A DNA stretch of 64,000 nucleotides from an uncultured Collinsella sp. (GCA_902475245.1 CABRYP010000003.1:65641-129640); one strand, 5' to 3'; numbered from the stretch's first letter, positions 25,248 through 35,023 are shown. The notes: a model not told the origin generated them from the letters alone. Numbers and translations are program-made.

Positions 25248-25901
25248 ATGGGTTATTCGATCGTCAACATCCTTGGCGGCCTTCTGATCGTCACGTCCAC
25301 CATGGTGGTTGTCTCCAAGAACATCAAACATTCCATCCACTGGTATGCGGTGCAGTCGCTGGTGCTCGTGGGGCTTCTCGCCACGCTCGGTGTCACCACC
25401 GGTGCGCAGGAGCTGCTTATGTGGGCTGGATCTGCCTTTATCACTAAGGTCGTCCTGGTCCCTTACATCCTCAACCGCGCATACAAGAAGATGGGCGAGC
25501 CGAGCGACGCATCGCTCAAGGCCGGCCTTAAGCCCGCATGGGCCATTTGCATCATCGCCGTCGAGGTCGCGATTTGCTTTGCCGTCGTGACGCAGATCAG
25601 CCTGCCCACGGCCGAGGTCGCAACGCCTGCGCTCGCCATTAGCTTCGCTCACTTCTTTGTGGGCCTCACCTGCATCATTTCGCAGCGCAACATCATGAAG
25701 CAGATCTTTGGATACTGCCTTATGGAAAACGGCAGCCATGTGACGCTCGCGCTTTTGGCCCCCACCGCTCCCGAGATCATCGAGATCGGTATCGCCACCG
25801 ACGCCATCTTTGCCGTCATCATCATGTCCATCGTCGTGCGTCGCATTTGGGACGACTCCCACTCGCTCGATGCGCGCGACCTGTCCGAGCTGAGGGGGTA
25901 G
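25248..25901 (+). CDS. hyfE: Hydrogenase-4 membrane subunit HyfE (NuoK-like)
   Basis: This 217-residue protein has about six helices and the HyfE features LLIVTSTMVVVSKN and FGYCLMENGSHVTLALL, the latter with the conserved Glu of the NuoK-like core. The last part, RRIWDDSHSLDARDLSELRG, is the soluble tail. It is tightly packed between hyfD and hyfF with an AGGAGGT site. Confidence 0.9.
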   Translation: MGYSIVNILGGLLIVTSTMVVVSKNIKHSIHWYAVQSLVLVGLLATLGVTTGAQELLMWAGSAFITKVVLVPYILNRAYKKMGEPSDASLKAGLKPAWAICIIAVEVAICFAVVTQISLPTAEVATPALAISFAHFFVGLTCIISQRNIMKQIFGYCLMENGSHVTLALLAPTAPEIIEIGIATDAIFAVIIMSIVVRRIWDDSHSLDARDLSELRG

Positions 25902-25904
25902 TCC

Positions 25905-27464
25905 ATGGAAACGTTGATTCTCGCCCTGCTCGCGACTCCTTTGGTGCTCTCGCTGGTCATGGCGTTTTTGCCCAAGAACACGTCCTATAACGTGTTTGCC
26001 GGTCTCAACCTGGTCTCCGTCGCAGCCGTCCTGGTGCTGTCGATTATGACGGCCGGCGACGTCCTTATGAGCGGCGAAACCGCGAGCGCTCTTGGCCTGT
26101 GGTTCCACCTCGATTCGCTGGGCGCCATCTTTGTGCTGCTCATCGGCTTTATCGGTTTTCTTACGGGGCTGTTCTCGCTGCCCTATGTAAAGGCCGATAT
26201 CGAGGAGGGCTCCATGCCCGCCGAGCGCGCTAAGCAGTATTTTGCGCTGTTTAGCCTGTTCGTGTTCACCATGCTGCTCGCGTGCCTGTCCAACAACATG
26301 ATCCTCACGTGGGCCGCCGTGGAGGCAACCACGCTTTCCACCGTGTTCCTCGTGGGCATCTACAAGAACAAGACTGCCCTCGAGGCTTCTTGGAAGTATG
26401 CGATGGTCTGCACCGCCGGCGTGGCCTTTGGCCTGTTCGGTACGCTGCTGATCTACGCCAACGCCGCCGACGTGATTCCCAACGCCCACGAGGCCGCATT
26501 CCTGTCGTGCGTGCTGCCGTACGCCGACCAGTTCGACCCGACGCTCATGCGCCTTGCCTTTGCGTTTATCGTGATCGGCTTTGGCACCAAGGCCGGCCTG
26601 TTTCCCATGCACACTTGGCTGCCCGATGCCCACTCCCAGGCCCCGAGCCCTGTCTCGGCCCTGCTCTCGGGCGTGCTGCTTAAGTGCGCCATGCTTGTGA
26701 TCATGCGCTTCTACGGCTTTACCATCCAGGCCGTGGGCGCCGGGTATCCGCAACTTTTGCTGTTGATCGTCGGCACGCTGTCCATTTTGGTGGCGGCACT
26801 TTCGATGTTTCGCCAGGACGACCTCAAGCGCCGCTTTGCGTACTCGTCTGTGGAGAACGTGGGCGTTATCGCCCTGTGCCTGGGTATCGGTGGCCCGCTG
26901 GGTATCGCCGCGGCCCTGCTGCACTGCGTGTTCCACGGCTTTACCAAGACGCTTGCCTTCTGCGTGTCCGGCAACATCCAGCACGCCTTTGGCACGCGTA
27001 GCCTGGCCAAGATCCAGGGCGTCGTCGAGGTTGCCCCCGCAACCGCCGCGCTTGCCGTCCTGGCGCTGCTCGGTCTTGGTGCCTTCCCGCCCTTTGGCAT
27101 GTTTATCTCCGAGTTCCTGACTTTTGTCGCCGGTGTCACCGCCGGTCCCATGTGGCTGGTCGTCGTGGTCGCCCTCGGTCTTACCGTGGCCATCTCCGCG
27201 CTCACCCGCATCGCACTCAAGTCGGTGTTCGGCCATGCGCCCCAGGGCATGGGCAAGCATGAGGTCCCGGCGCTCATGCTTATCCCCGAAATCATCCTGG
27301 CTGTCATGATCTTGTGGTTTGGCATCGCCACCCCGCTGCCTCTCGTGCACGGTGTGGAGACCGCGACCGGCATCGTGCTCGAGCAGAGCACCGAGGAACT
27401 TCACGCGACGCCGATGTACCGCGCTGTGTTCGGTACCGAGACCGCTCAGAGCGAGGTGGAGTAA
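25905..27464 (+). CDS. hyfF: Hydrogenase-4 membrane subunit HyfF (NuoL/M-like)
   Basis: The third antiporter-like subunit, 519 residues. Landmarks are ILTWAAVEATTLSTVFLVG, PMHTWLPDAHSQAPSPVSAL with the conserved channel motif, and RRFAYSSVENVGVIAL. It has about 14 helices. It precedes the large subunit gene by 3 nt. Confidence 0.9.
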   Translation: METLILALLATPLVLSLVMAFLPKNTSYNVFAGLNLVSVAAVLVLSIMTAGDVLMSGETASALGLWFHLDSLGAIFVLLIGFIGFLTGLFSLPYVKADIEEGSMPAERAKQYFALFSLFVFTMLLACLSNNMILTWAAVEATTLSTVFLVGIYKNKTALEASWKYAMVCTAGVAFGLFGTLLIYANAADVIPNAHEAAFLSCVLPYADQFDPTLMRLAFAFIVIGFGTKAGLFPMHTWLPDAHSQAPSPVSALLSGVLLKCAMLVIMRFYGFTIQAVGAGYPQLLLLIVGTLSILVAALSMFRQDDLKRRFAYSSVENVGVIALCLGIGGPLGIAAALLHCVFHGFTKTLAFCVSGNIQHAFGTRSLAKIQGVVEVAPATAALAVLALLGLGAFPPFGMFISEFLTFVAGVTAGPMWLVVVVALGLTVAISALTRIALKSVFGHAPQGMGKHEVPALMLIPEIILAVMILWFGIATPLPLVHGVETATGIVLEQSTEELHATPMYRAVFGTETAQSEVE

Positions 27465-27467
27465 CGA

Positions 27468-29240
27468 ATGATTGAAACTGAGAACAAGGTGTATGCCCGT
27501 CGCTGCGAGAGCCATGTCGAGGCCCTGCGCCGCGCCGTTCCGGGCTGCATCGAGAAGGTCGAGTGGCAGTGTGAGGACCAGCTGACGATTACCGTCAAGC
27601 AGGGCAAGCTGCCCGAGGCCGTCCACTACCTGTATTACGAGCGCTACGGCTGGATTCCCGTGATCATCGGAAACGACGAGCGCAGCCTGTGCGGCCGTTA
27701 CGCCGTGTACTATGTCATCTCCATGGAGGGGGAGGATCCCGGCTGGGTGACCGTCCGCACCGAGGTCGATCCCGCCAAGATGACGTTCCCGTCTGTGACA
27801 CCGTTCGTCCCCGCCTGTGTGTGGGGCGAGCGCGAGCTTCGCGACATGTTCGGCCTGATCCCCGAGGGTCTGCCCGACCGTCGTCGCCTGGTGCTGCCCG
27901 ACGATTGGCCCAGCGGCCTGTACCCGCTGCGCAAGGACTCCATGGACTACCGCTTCCGTCCCGCTCCTGCGAGTGATATGGAAAACTATGAGTTCTTGGC
28001 CGATACCAAGGGCAAGGAGACGACGCTTGTCCCCATGGGCCCGTTGCACATTACCTCCGACGAGCCCGGCCACTTCCGCCTGTTTGTTGAGGGCGAAACG
28101 ATCGTCGACGCCGACTACCGTCTGTTCTACGTGCACCGCGGCATGGAGAAGGTCGCCGAGACGCGCCTGAACTATGACGCCGTGACGTTCCTCGCCGACC
28201 GCATCTGCGGCATCTGCGGCTGCGCCCACTCGGTGGCCTATGCCGAGGCCGTCGAGCGCGCCCAGGGCATCCATGTCCCGCCGCGCGCCCAGTACATCCG
28301 CGCCATCATGCTTGAGGTCGAGCGTCTGCACTCGCATCTGCTCAACATTGGCCTGGCGTCGCACTACACGGGCTTCGACTCCGGCTTCCAGCAGTTCTTC
28401 CGCGTCCGCGAGAAGTCCATGGATCTGGCCGAGAAGCTCTCCGGTCACCGCAAGACCTACGGCCTCAACGTGATCGGCGGCGTGCGTCGCGACATTTTGG
28501 CCGAGCAGAAGCTCTCCACGCTCACGACCATCCACCAGCTGCGCTCCGAGGTTCAGGAGCTCGTCGACGTCTTGCTCTCCACGCCCAACTTTATTGAGCG
28601 TACGAGTGGCATCGGCATCTTGGATCGCAAGATCGCACGCGACTTCTCGCCGGTCGGCCCGCTCATGCGTGGCTCGGGCTATGCCCGCGACGTGCGCTTT
28701 GACCATCCCTTTGACGGCTACGCCGATCCGGACGTCCAAAAGATGCACGCCGCCACGGCCGACACCTGCGATGCCTTCGGCCGTACCGCCGTTCGCATCC
28801 AGGAGGTCTATGATTCGATCGACATGATCGAGACCATGCTCGAGAACTGCCCGTCGGGCCCCATCCTCACCACGGATTGGGAGTACACCCCGCACAAGTA
28901 CGCCATCGGCGCCACCGAGGCGCCGCGCGGCGAGGACGTGCACTGGGCCATGCTCGGCAACAACCAGAAGTGCTACCGCTGGCGCGCCAAGGCCGCCACG
29001 TACAGCAACTGGCCGGTCCTGCGCTATATGTTCCGCGGCAACACCGTGGGTGACGCTGCGTTGATCGTCGGCTCGCTCGACCCGTGCTACTCCTGCACCG
29101 ACCGCGTGACGGTGACCGATGTCGCCGCCAAGCGCGACCACGTGCTCGACAAGGAGCAGTTCGAGAACGTCTGGCGCGACAAGTCTCCGCTTGCGGGCGA
29201 GGGCACCATGGCCGCTCCGCTCGATGAGGAGGCGCTCTAA
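27468..29240 (+). CDS. hyfG: Hydrogenase-4 large subunit HyfG/HycE, [NiFe] catalytic subunit
   Basis: This 590-residue protein fuses a NuoC-like domain (about residues 1-165) to a NuoD-like catalytic domain. The Ni-Fe ligands are CGICGCAHS (first pair) and DPCYSCTDR (second pair), so the active site is complete. After DPCYSCTDR a 44-residue extension follows; in this family HycI removes it after nickel insertion, and HycI is encoded downstream. The enzyme makes H2 from electrons of formate. The hyp genes for Ni-Fe centre assembly are not in the window. Confidence 0.95.
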   Translation: MIETENKVYARRCESHVEALRRAVPGCIEKVEWQCEDQLTITVKQGKLPEAVHYLYYERYGWIPVIIGNDERSLCGRYAVYYVISMEGEDPGWVTVRTEVDPAKMTFPSVTPFVPACVWGERELRDMFGLIPEGLPDRRRLVLPDDWPSGLYPLRKDSMDYRFRPAPASDMENYEFLADTKGKETTLVPMGPLHITSDEPGHFRLFVEGETIVDADYRLFYVHRGMEKVAETRLNYDAVTFLADRICGICGCAHSVAYAEAVERAQGIHVPPRAQYIRAIMLEVERLHSHLLNIGLASHYTGFDSGFQQFFRVREKSMDLAEKLSGHRKTYGLNVIGGVRRDILAEQKLSTLTTIHQLRSEVQELVDVLLSTPNFIERTSGIGILDRKIARDFSPVGPLMRGSGYARDVRFDHPFDGYADPDVQKMHAATADTCDAFGRTAVRIQEVYDSIDMIETMLENCPSGPILTTDWEYTPHKYAIGATEAPRGEDVHWAMLGNNQKCYRWRAKAATYSNWPVLRYMFRGNTVGDAALIVGSLDPCYSCTDRVTVTDVAAKRDHVLDKEQFENVWRDKSPLAGEGTMAAPLDEEAL

Positions 29241-29241
29241 T

Positions 29242-29958
29242 ATGCTGAAGCTTTGGAAGGTCAACGCCAAGGCCGGCGACGCGACGGTCAAGTACCCGTT
29301 TGCGCCGTTCCCCACCAACAAGGACATGCGCGGCAAGCCCGAGCACAACGCCGAGCTCTGCATCGCCTGCGGTGCCTGCGGCGTGGCGTGCCCGGCCGAT
29401 GCCATTCGCATGGACACCGACCTTGCGGCCGATACCATCACCTGGTCGATCGACTACGGTCGCTGCATCTTCTGCGGCCGCTGCGAGGAAGCCTGCCCCA
29501 TGGAGGCCATCAAGCTCACCGAGGAGTTTGAGCTGGCCGTCATGAGCAAGGACGACCTCACCAGCAAAAGCGTCTACACGCTCGAGCATTGTTCGCGCTG
29601 CGGTAAGCCGTTTGCCCCGCACAAGGAGATCGACTACGCAAAGCGCCTGCTGCAAAAGGCCGGCGGCATGGAGGCCGAGCAGGCTGCCCGTACCGTCGGT
29701 ATGTGCCAGGAGTGCAAGCGCGAGCTCGACGCCCTGCGCGCCGCATCGGCCGTAAAGACCGGCAACGCGCACGGCATGGCTGCCAACGAGACGCTTGCGT
29801 CCGGCGAGCCCCAGGGCCCCGGCATGGAGTATCTGGGCGGCCACGGCGTGAACCCGGAGTATATCGACCGCGAGCTCAACCCCGATGCGCCCGAGATTCC
29901 CGCCGGTCCGGCGCCGGTCGAGGGCATCATCATGGATTTTGATACGAAGGAGGAGTAA
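29242..29958 (+). CDS. hyfH: Hydrogenase-4 4Fe-4S subunit HyfH/HycF-like
   Basis: This 238-residue NuoI-like protein has two classic ferredoxin motifs, CIACGACGVACPADAI and CIFCGRCEEACPMEAI. After them comes a zinc-ribbon-like pair, CSRCGKPF and CQECKRELD (about residues 114-165), as in HycF-like proteins, then an acidic Pro-rich tail. The ATG at 29242 follows GAGGAGG. It relays electrons towards the small subunit. Confidence 0.9.
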   Translation: MLKLWKVNAKAGDATVKYPFAPFPTNKDMRGKPEHNAELCIACGACGVACPADAIRMDTDLAADTITWSIDYGRCIFCGRCEEACPMEAIKLTEEFELAVMSKDDLTSKSVYTLEHCSRCGKPFAPHKEIDYAKRLLQKAGGMEAEQAARTVGMCQECKRELDALRAASAVKTGNAHGMAANETLASGEPQGPGMEYLGGHGVNPEYIDRELNPDAPEIPAGPAPVEGIIMDFDTKEE

Positions 29959-29960
29959 CC

Positions 29961-30743
29961 ATGGCCGAACCCACGCTTTTGCCCGAGCGGCTTCAGTACC
30001 GCCCGACCAAGATCGAGCTCGACGAGAGCATCGAGAAGGCCAAGGCGACCCTTCTTAAGAAGATCAAGCGCTCGGTGTACGTCTACCGTGTTGACTGCGG
30101 CGGCTGCAACGGCTGCGAGATCGAGATCTTCGGTTCCATCACGCCCGTCTTCGACGTCGAGCGCTTTGGCATCAAGGTCGTGCCTTCGCCCCGTCACGCC
30201 GATGTGCTGCTGTACACCGGCGCCGTGACGCGTGCCATGCGCATGCCGGCCCTGCGCGCCTTTGAGGCCGCACCCGATCCCAAGATTGTGGTGTCCTACG
30301 GCGCGTGCGGCTGCACCGGCGGCATCTTCTACGACAACTACTGCGTCTGGGGTGGCACGGATAAGATTCTGCCGGTCGATGTCTATATCCCCGGCTGCCC
30401 GCCCAGCCCCGCGCAGACCGTCTACGGCTTTGCCATGGCGCTCGGTCTGCTGGACCAAAAGCTCCATGCCGAGACCACGGTGGAGGCCGCCGGCGAGCAG
30501 GCCGATATCCTGCACCCCGGCGTGCCGTACAAGCTGCGCGTTGCCATCGAGCGCGAGGCTCGCGCCATGAGCGGCTACCGTTACGGCCGCGACCTGGCCA
30601 ACGAGTTTATGGATACGCTCGAGGGCGCGCCCAAGGGCGATATCCGCGGTGCCATGGCGCTGCTCATCGACAAGCAGGATGATCCTCGCCGTGTTGAGGT
30701 GTACTCGGCGCTGCAGGATCTGGTGCTGGCCGGAGGTCGCTAG
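29961..30743 (+). CDS. hyfI: Hydrogenase-4 small subunit HyfI/HycG (NuoB-like)
   Basis: This 260-residue protein carries the [4Fe-4S] cluster next to the Ni-Fe site. Cys ligands are in DCGGCNGCEIEIFG, SYGACGCTGGIF and IPGCPPSPAQT, the complex I NuoB pattern. About 90 further residues after the cluster domain are charged. Its stop abuts the next ATG. Confidence 0.93.
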   Translation: MAEPTLLPERLQYRPTKIELDESIEKAKATLLKKIKRSVYVYRVDCGGCNGCEIEIFGSITPVFDVERFGIKVVPSPRHADVLLYTGAVTRAMRMPALRAFEAAPDPKIVVSYGACGCTGGIFYDNYCVWGGTDKILPVDVYIPGCPPSPAQTVYGFAMALGLLDQKLHAETTVEAAGEQADILHPGVPYKLRVAIEREARAMSGYRYGRDLANEFMDTLEGAPKGDIRGAMALLIDKQDDPRRVEVYSALQDLVLAGGR

Positions 30744-31325
30744 ATGGAGCTCACGGACCGCTCTGGTTACTTTGCGGGCCCCGGCATGCTCGGCGGCTCT
30801 TTTGGCGATGCCTCGCGCGCGAGCGACGAGGCCGCCGAGGGCGTCGCCGACCCCTGCCTGGGCCACGCGCCCGACCAGGTGGTCTTCTATGAGCTCACGC
30901 GTAAGTTTGTGGAGACCGAGGAAGACGTTCCCCAGGAGGCCTGCGACGTGCTGTACTACACGCTCGCCGTGGGCCACCACACCGGCGTGCTCGACTGCTT
31001 TGAGCCGCGCCTGTCGGTGCCGGTGGATGTGTTCTATTCGCTCGTCGACGCGCTGCCGGAGGGGGAGGCCAAAACCAAGTTTGAGGCCATCCGCTCCTTT
31101 GGTGAGTGCCAGCTCGACAAGGCGGCGGTGCCGTCGCTGCTCGAGGCCTGCGACACGCTGCTCGACGAGCGCGGTTTTCGCGGTTCTGCCAAGGCCGGCA
31201 TCTCGGTGTTCGATGACGACTTTGGCCTGCATGCCCAGCAGGTCGCGTTTCTGATGAAGTTTCGCGATCTGGTGGAACGCGTGCGCGATGTGTCGGGTGT
31301 GTATCTGACGGGAAGGTTGCAGTAA
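30744..31325 (+). CDS. hycH: Formate hydrogenlyase maturation protein HycH-like
   Basis: This 193-residue soluble protein matches the HycH/HyfJ family in length, place and content: VVFYELTRKFVE near residue 52, DVLYYTLAVGHHTGVLDCF, and LMKFRDLVERVRD at the end. HycH acts as a chaperone in maturation of the large subunit. Its stop overlaps the next start (TAATG), so it is coupled to the protease gene. Confidence 0.85.
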   Translation: MELTDRSGYFAGPGMLGGSFGDASRASDEAAEGVADPCLGHAPDQVVFYELTRKFVETEEDVPQEACDVLYYTLAVGHHTGVLDCFEPRLSVPVDVFYSLVDALPEGEAKTKFEAIRSFGECQLDKAAVPSLLEACDTLLDERGFRGSAKAGISVFDDDFGLHAQQVAFLMKFRDLVERVRDVSGVYLTGRLQ

Positions 31326-31828
31326 TGGGTCGCGTTGTGGATGGATGTGTGAACGGCGCCCCGTTTGCGGGTATCGTGCTCACGGCGGGAAGCGTGCTGC
31401 GTGCCGACGATGCCGCCGGCCCCGTGCTCTCCAAAAAGATGGAGGACGCGCCGCTTGCCGGCTGGTACACCATCGATGGCGGTCAGACGCCCGAGGATGA
31501 CATCATCGAGGTCAAGCGCGAGCGTCCGCCGCGTTTGGTTTTGGTCGATGCCGCCGACATGGCGCTGCCCGTTGGCGCCATCCGTTTGCTCGACAAACGT
31601 GACGTGGCCCGCAAGTCGATGTTCACCACGCATTCGCTCCCTTTGTCGATTCTGATCGAGGAAATCGAGCAATCGTGCGAAGATATCGTCTTCATAGGGA
31701 TTCAGCCGGGCGATACGGAGTTTTACAACCCTATGTCCCCGGAGGTCTTTGACGCCGTCGACGCCGTGTACGACGCCGTGGCCGCCAACGACTTTTCCCA
31801 CTTTGTCCGCTTGGGACAAGAGCAATAG
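31325..31828 (+). CDS. hycI: Hydrogenase maturation endopeptidase HycI-like
   Basis: This 167-residue nickel-dependent protease would cut the C-terminal extension from the large subunit. Family features are AGSVLRADDAAGPVL with the first metal-binding Asp, VLVDAADMALPVGAIRLLD with the second acidic residue, FTTHSLPLSILIEEI with the His, and FIGIQPGDTEF. It is the last maturation gene of the hydrogenase operon, 39 nt before focA. Confidence 0.92.
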   Translation: MGRVVDGCVNGAPFAGIVLTAGSVLRADDAAGPVLSKKMEDAPLAGWYTIDGGQTPEDDIIEVKRERPPRLVLVDAADMALPVGAIRLLDKRDVARKSMFTTHSLPLSILIEEIEQSCEDIVFIGIQPGDTEFYNPMSPEVFDAVDAVYDAVAANDFSHFVRLGQEQ

Positions 31829-31867
31829 GAGCGCTTGTCCCTGCTGATTAGGAAAGAAGTGATTGAC

Positions 31868-32707
31868 ATGGCAGATTCCAAGGCAGAATATCCCGCTCCC
31901 GATTGCCTTGCGCCCGCCGCGATCGAGGCCAAGACCGAGGCCGCCGGCGTGACCAAGGCCAACCTGCCGGTCGCAAAGGCCTTTGTTTTGGCGATGTTCG
32001 CCGGTGCGTTCATTGCCTTCGGCGGCCTGTTCTTTACCGTGTTCTTGAGCGATAGCACGCTGGGCTGGGGCGCCCAGCGCGTCGTGGGCGGCCTGTGCTT
32101 TTGCCTGGGCCTGGTGCTCGTGCTGGTGTGCGGCGCCGAGCTGTTTACCGGCAATTCGCTTATGGTCTGCGCACTCAAGAGCAAAAAGATCACCCTGGTC
32201 CAGATGCTCAAGGCTTGGGTCGTCGTATGGGTCGGTAACTTTGTCGGTGCCCTGTTCATCGTCTTTTTGGTGTACATGGCCGGCATTTACAAGCTCAACG
32301 GCGAGGCGGTCGCCAATTCCATGGTGAGCGTCGCCGCTGGCAAGGTGACGGTCGACTGGGTGACGATCTTCTTCCGCGGCATCCTGTGCAACATCTTTGT
32401 GTGTCTGGCCGTGTGGATCGGTACCGCCGGCAAGACCGTGGTCGATAAGGTCGTGGGCATTCTGCTGCCCATCGCCGCCTTTGTGGCCTGTGGTTTTGAG
32501 CACTGCGTCGCCAACATGTACTTTTTGCCCATGGGCGCCGTGATGCACGCGTGCGGCTATGGCGCCGACGTCGCCGGCGCCGATGCGCTCAACGCTGCGG
32601 GCATTGCGTTTAACCTATCCGCCGCCACGCTGGGCAACATCGTGGGCGGCGCGGTTCTGGTCGCGCTCGGCTACTGGTTTATCTACGCCAAGAAGTCCGA
32701 GGCGTAA
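31868..32707 (+). CDS. focA: Formate/nitrite channel, FocA-like
   Basis: This 279-residue FNT-family pentameric channel has six helices, with GAELFTGNSLMVCALKSKKI (omega-loop region) and GFEHCVANMYFLPMGA, the pore His-Cys segment of the family. Its place at the end of the formate hydrogenlyase operon suggests it imports or exports formate for the enzyme. The ATG at 31868 is chosen over an upstream TTG because GGAAAGAAG precedes it. A strong terminator closes the operon. Confidence 0.92.
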   Translation: MADSKAEYPAPDCLAPAAIEAKTEAAGVTKANLPVAKAFVLAMFAGAFIAFGGLFFTVFLSDSTLGWGAQRVVGGLCFCLGLVLVLVCGAELFTGNSLMVCALKSKKITLVQMLKAWVVVWVGNFVGALFIVFLVYMAGIYKLNGEAVANSMVSVAAGKVTVDWVTIFFRGILCNIFVCLAVWIGTAGKTVVDKVVGILLPIAAFVACGFEHCVANMYFLPMGAVMHACGYGADVAGADALNAAGIAFNLSAATLGNIVGGAVLVALGYWFIYAKKSEA

Positions 32708-32729
32708 GGTGCCGTCTGTTTGACGTTGG

Positions 32730-32766
32730 GCCTCCCGCGGGGCGTTGCCGTGCGGGAGGCTTTTTG
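32730..32766 (+). terminator. Intrinsic terminator of the formate hydrogenlyase operon
   Basis: GCCTCCCGC pairs with GCGGGAGGC, followed by TTTTTGG. Confidence 0.92.
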
Positions 32767-32829
32767 GGTCTGGGGCTCGTTGCCGGGCTTTTGGCCTGTT
32801 GTGTTTGGCTGATGAAAGGGGTAATCGAG

Positions 32830-34947
32830 ATGGCATCTGCTGTGAAGCGTGACGGTCGCGCCGTGGTGACCACATGCGGGGGATGCTATGCCGATTGCGC
32901 CTTTGCGGCACGCGTTGAGGACGGTCGCGTGGTGGCCGAGCTGCCGGTGCCGGGGCATCCGTGCGCGGCGCGTGCCCTCTGCGCCCGCGGTCGGCATCGC
33001 CTGGCAATGCCGTTTGACGAGCACGACCGCATCATGCACCCCATGCGCCGACGAACTGATGGTTCGGGGTTCGATGCGATTACTTGGGACGATGCGTTTG
33101 CGCAGATCGCTGCGCGCCTTGGGGGGATTGTTGACGGGCATGGTCCGCGCGCGCTGGGCATGACGCTCGGCGTTCCCTCGTTCGACCGCTACTGGGCCTA
33201 TCGCCTTATGCATGCGCTGGGTTCGCCCAACGTATACGGTGCAGACGGTGCCTGCGAGGTAAGCCGACTTACCGGTTGGGAGCACAGCCTGGGCTACAGT
33301 CCCGCCTCCGACCTTGCGCATACCGATTGCATTATGTATTTGGGGCGTTCGCTGGTGGATTCGTCGACGATGGGGGCCGTTGATGCGCTCAACGATGCCC
33401 GTCGCCGTGGAGCGAAGATTATCGTGGTCGACCCCCGGCGCAGCGGCTCGGCTGCGCTTGCCGACCGCTGGCTGCGCGTACGCCCCGGATGCGACCTGGC
33501 CTTGCTGCTGGGCATTGCACATGTGCTCATTGCCGAGGACTTGTACGATCACGAGTTCCTGACCCGCTATACCACGGGTTTTGACGAGCTGGCGCAGGCG
33601 GCCGCTGCTTGGACGCCCGAGTGGACTGAGTCGATGTGCGATGTGCCGGCGGACGATATCCGAGCGACTGCGCGTGATTTGGCTGCCGCCGCGCCTGCCG
33701 CTGTGGTGGATGCGGGCTTTCATGGTGGCATCGGTATCGCGTATGCGAACAGTACCCAGACGGCGCGAGCTATCTGCATGGTCGATGTGCTGCTGGGCTG
33801 TATTGGACATGTGGGCGGCGTGCTCAATCCGCCCACGCCGCTTGTGTTGGGCGACCTCGATCCCACGCGCTTTACGACGCCGCCGGTGCCGCGTGAGCCT
33901 AAGTTGGGGTCCGCGCGCTATCCGCTGGTCGATCCGGTGCGCGGCCTGTGCACGACCATCGGTCAGTCGATTCTTGCCGGCGATTTGCGTGGGCTTATCG
34001 TCTATGCCAGTAACCCCGGTGCGGGCTATGGCAACGCGCAGGCATGGTTGGGCATCTTGCAGCAGCTCGACTTGCTCGTGACGATTGATATTCGCTGGTC
34101 CGAGACGGCGCGTGCGTCCGATTTCGTGCTGCCCGATGTGACGTATCTGGAGGCCGACCGCGGCGTGGGAACGGTCGTGGGCCGCAACGACGCGCGCGTG
34201 TTCTACCGTAACGCCGTGCTGCCCGTGCTGCATGACGACACGCGTCCCGGTCGGGAGATCTTTGCCGGTCTGGCGCAGGCCTGCGGCGTGGGTGAGTACT
34301 TTCGGTTTACGTCCGACGATCTGGCGGCTGCCCAGGTGGCGCCGTTTGGGATCGATCTGGACGAGCTCAAGGAGCGCGGCTGGGCCGACACAGGTGTTGC
34401 GTTGCCGTCGCGTACGGGCGAGCCGGTGATCCCCTTGGATGGCGGCAAAATTGCGCTGGCAAGCGACGTATGGGAACGAGCTGGTCTGGGTCGCGTGCCC
34501 AACTGGATCGCTCCCATGGTGGAGCCTGGCCCGGGGATGTTTCGCCTCATTAGCGGCAACCGTCCCTTTGAGTCGCACACCTCGCGAAGGCTTGCGGCCC
34601 AAGGTGCCGCCGAGGCTGGATCGGACCTGGATGCCGTGCAGATGAATGCCGATGCCGCTGCTCGCATGGGTATTGCCGACGGCGAGATCGTCGAACTCGT
34701 GAGCGATATGGGCCGCGACCGCGTGCGCGTGGAGACGACGCCGTATCTGCATCCGGCGTGCATCTTTACGTCGGCCGCCCCCGGCGGACGTTCGTTTAGC
34801 GCCGATGCCGGCGGTGCTCAAGCCTTGGGCGTCGGTCCACTCGACCATACACCGTTGCGTTGGGACCCGTTGACGGGCGCCGCGCTCACCCAGGAAAACG
34901 CCGTTTGCGTGGAAAAGATCGCGGCGCGCGAGGATAATAGCGATTGA
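32830..34947 (+). CDS. Orphan molybdopterin oxidoreductase (DMSO reductase superfamily)
   Basis: This 705-residue protein has the CISM-family layout: N-terminal [4Fe-4S] Cys in TTCGGCYADCAFAARV and ALCARG, then Mo-cofactor domains with DCIMYLGRSLVDSSTMGA, AKIIVVDPRRSGSA, YASNPGAGYGNA and a C-terminal molydopterin-binding barrel (FRLISGNRPFESHTSR). The likely metal ligand is a Cys in GADGACEVSRLTG. No signal peptide, iron-sulfur partner or membrane anchor gene adjoins it, so it seems cytoplasmic. It resembles thiosulfate/polysulfide reductase-like catalytic subunits, but the substrate is unknown. It sits between focA and selA. The ATG at 32830 follows GAAAGGGG. Confidence 0.8.
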   Translation: MASAVKRDGRAVVTTCGGCYADCAFAARVEDGRVVAELPVPGHPCAARALCARGRHRLAMPFDEHDRIMHPMRRRTDGSGFDAITWDDAFAQIAARLGGIVDGHGPRALGMTLGVPSFDRYWAYRLMHALGSPNVYGADGACEVSRLTGWEHSLGYSPASDLAHTDCIMYLGRSLVDSSTMGAVDALNDARRRGAKIIVVDPRRSGSAALADRWLRVRPGCDLALLLGIAHVLIAEDLYDHEFLTRYTTGFDELAQAAAAWTPEWTESMCDVPADDIRATARDLAAAAPAAVVDAGFHGGIGIAYANSTQTARAICMVDVLLGCIGHVGGVLNPPTPLVLGDLDPTRFTTPPVPREPKLGSARYPLVDPVRGLCTTIGQSILAGDLRGLIVYASNPGAGYGNAQAWLGILQQLDLLVTIDIRWSETARASDFVLPDVTYLEADRGVGTVVGRNDARVFYRNAVLPVLHDDTRPGREIFAGLAQACGVGEYFRFTSDDLAAAQVAPFGIDLDELKERGWADTGVALPSRTGEPVIPLDGGKIALASDVWERAGLGRVPNWIAPMVEPGPGMFRLISGNRPFESHTSRRLAAQGAAEAGSDLDAVQMNADAAARMGIADGEIVELVSDMGRDRVRVETTPYLHPACIFTSAAPGGRSFSADAGGAQALGVGPLDHTPLRWDPLTGAALTQENAVCVEKIAAREDNSD

Positions 34948-35023
34948 TTGACTCAGCCGATCGAATTGGCTGATTGTTTGACGTTCGAACGATTGATTCA
35001 CCTTTGGTTTTGAAAGGCCGCAC

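Noticed and set aside
25200..29441. A 1413-codon open frame on the minus strand across the hydrogenase genes, and similar long frames at 21047-23443 and 18364-20106
   Set aside because: They are the antisense of well-supported hyf and fdhF genes. High GC gives long stop-free complementary frames, and the peptides are low-complexity His/Gly/Arg-rich without domains.
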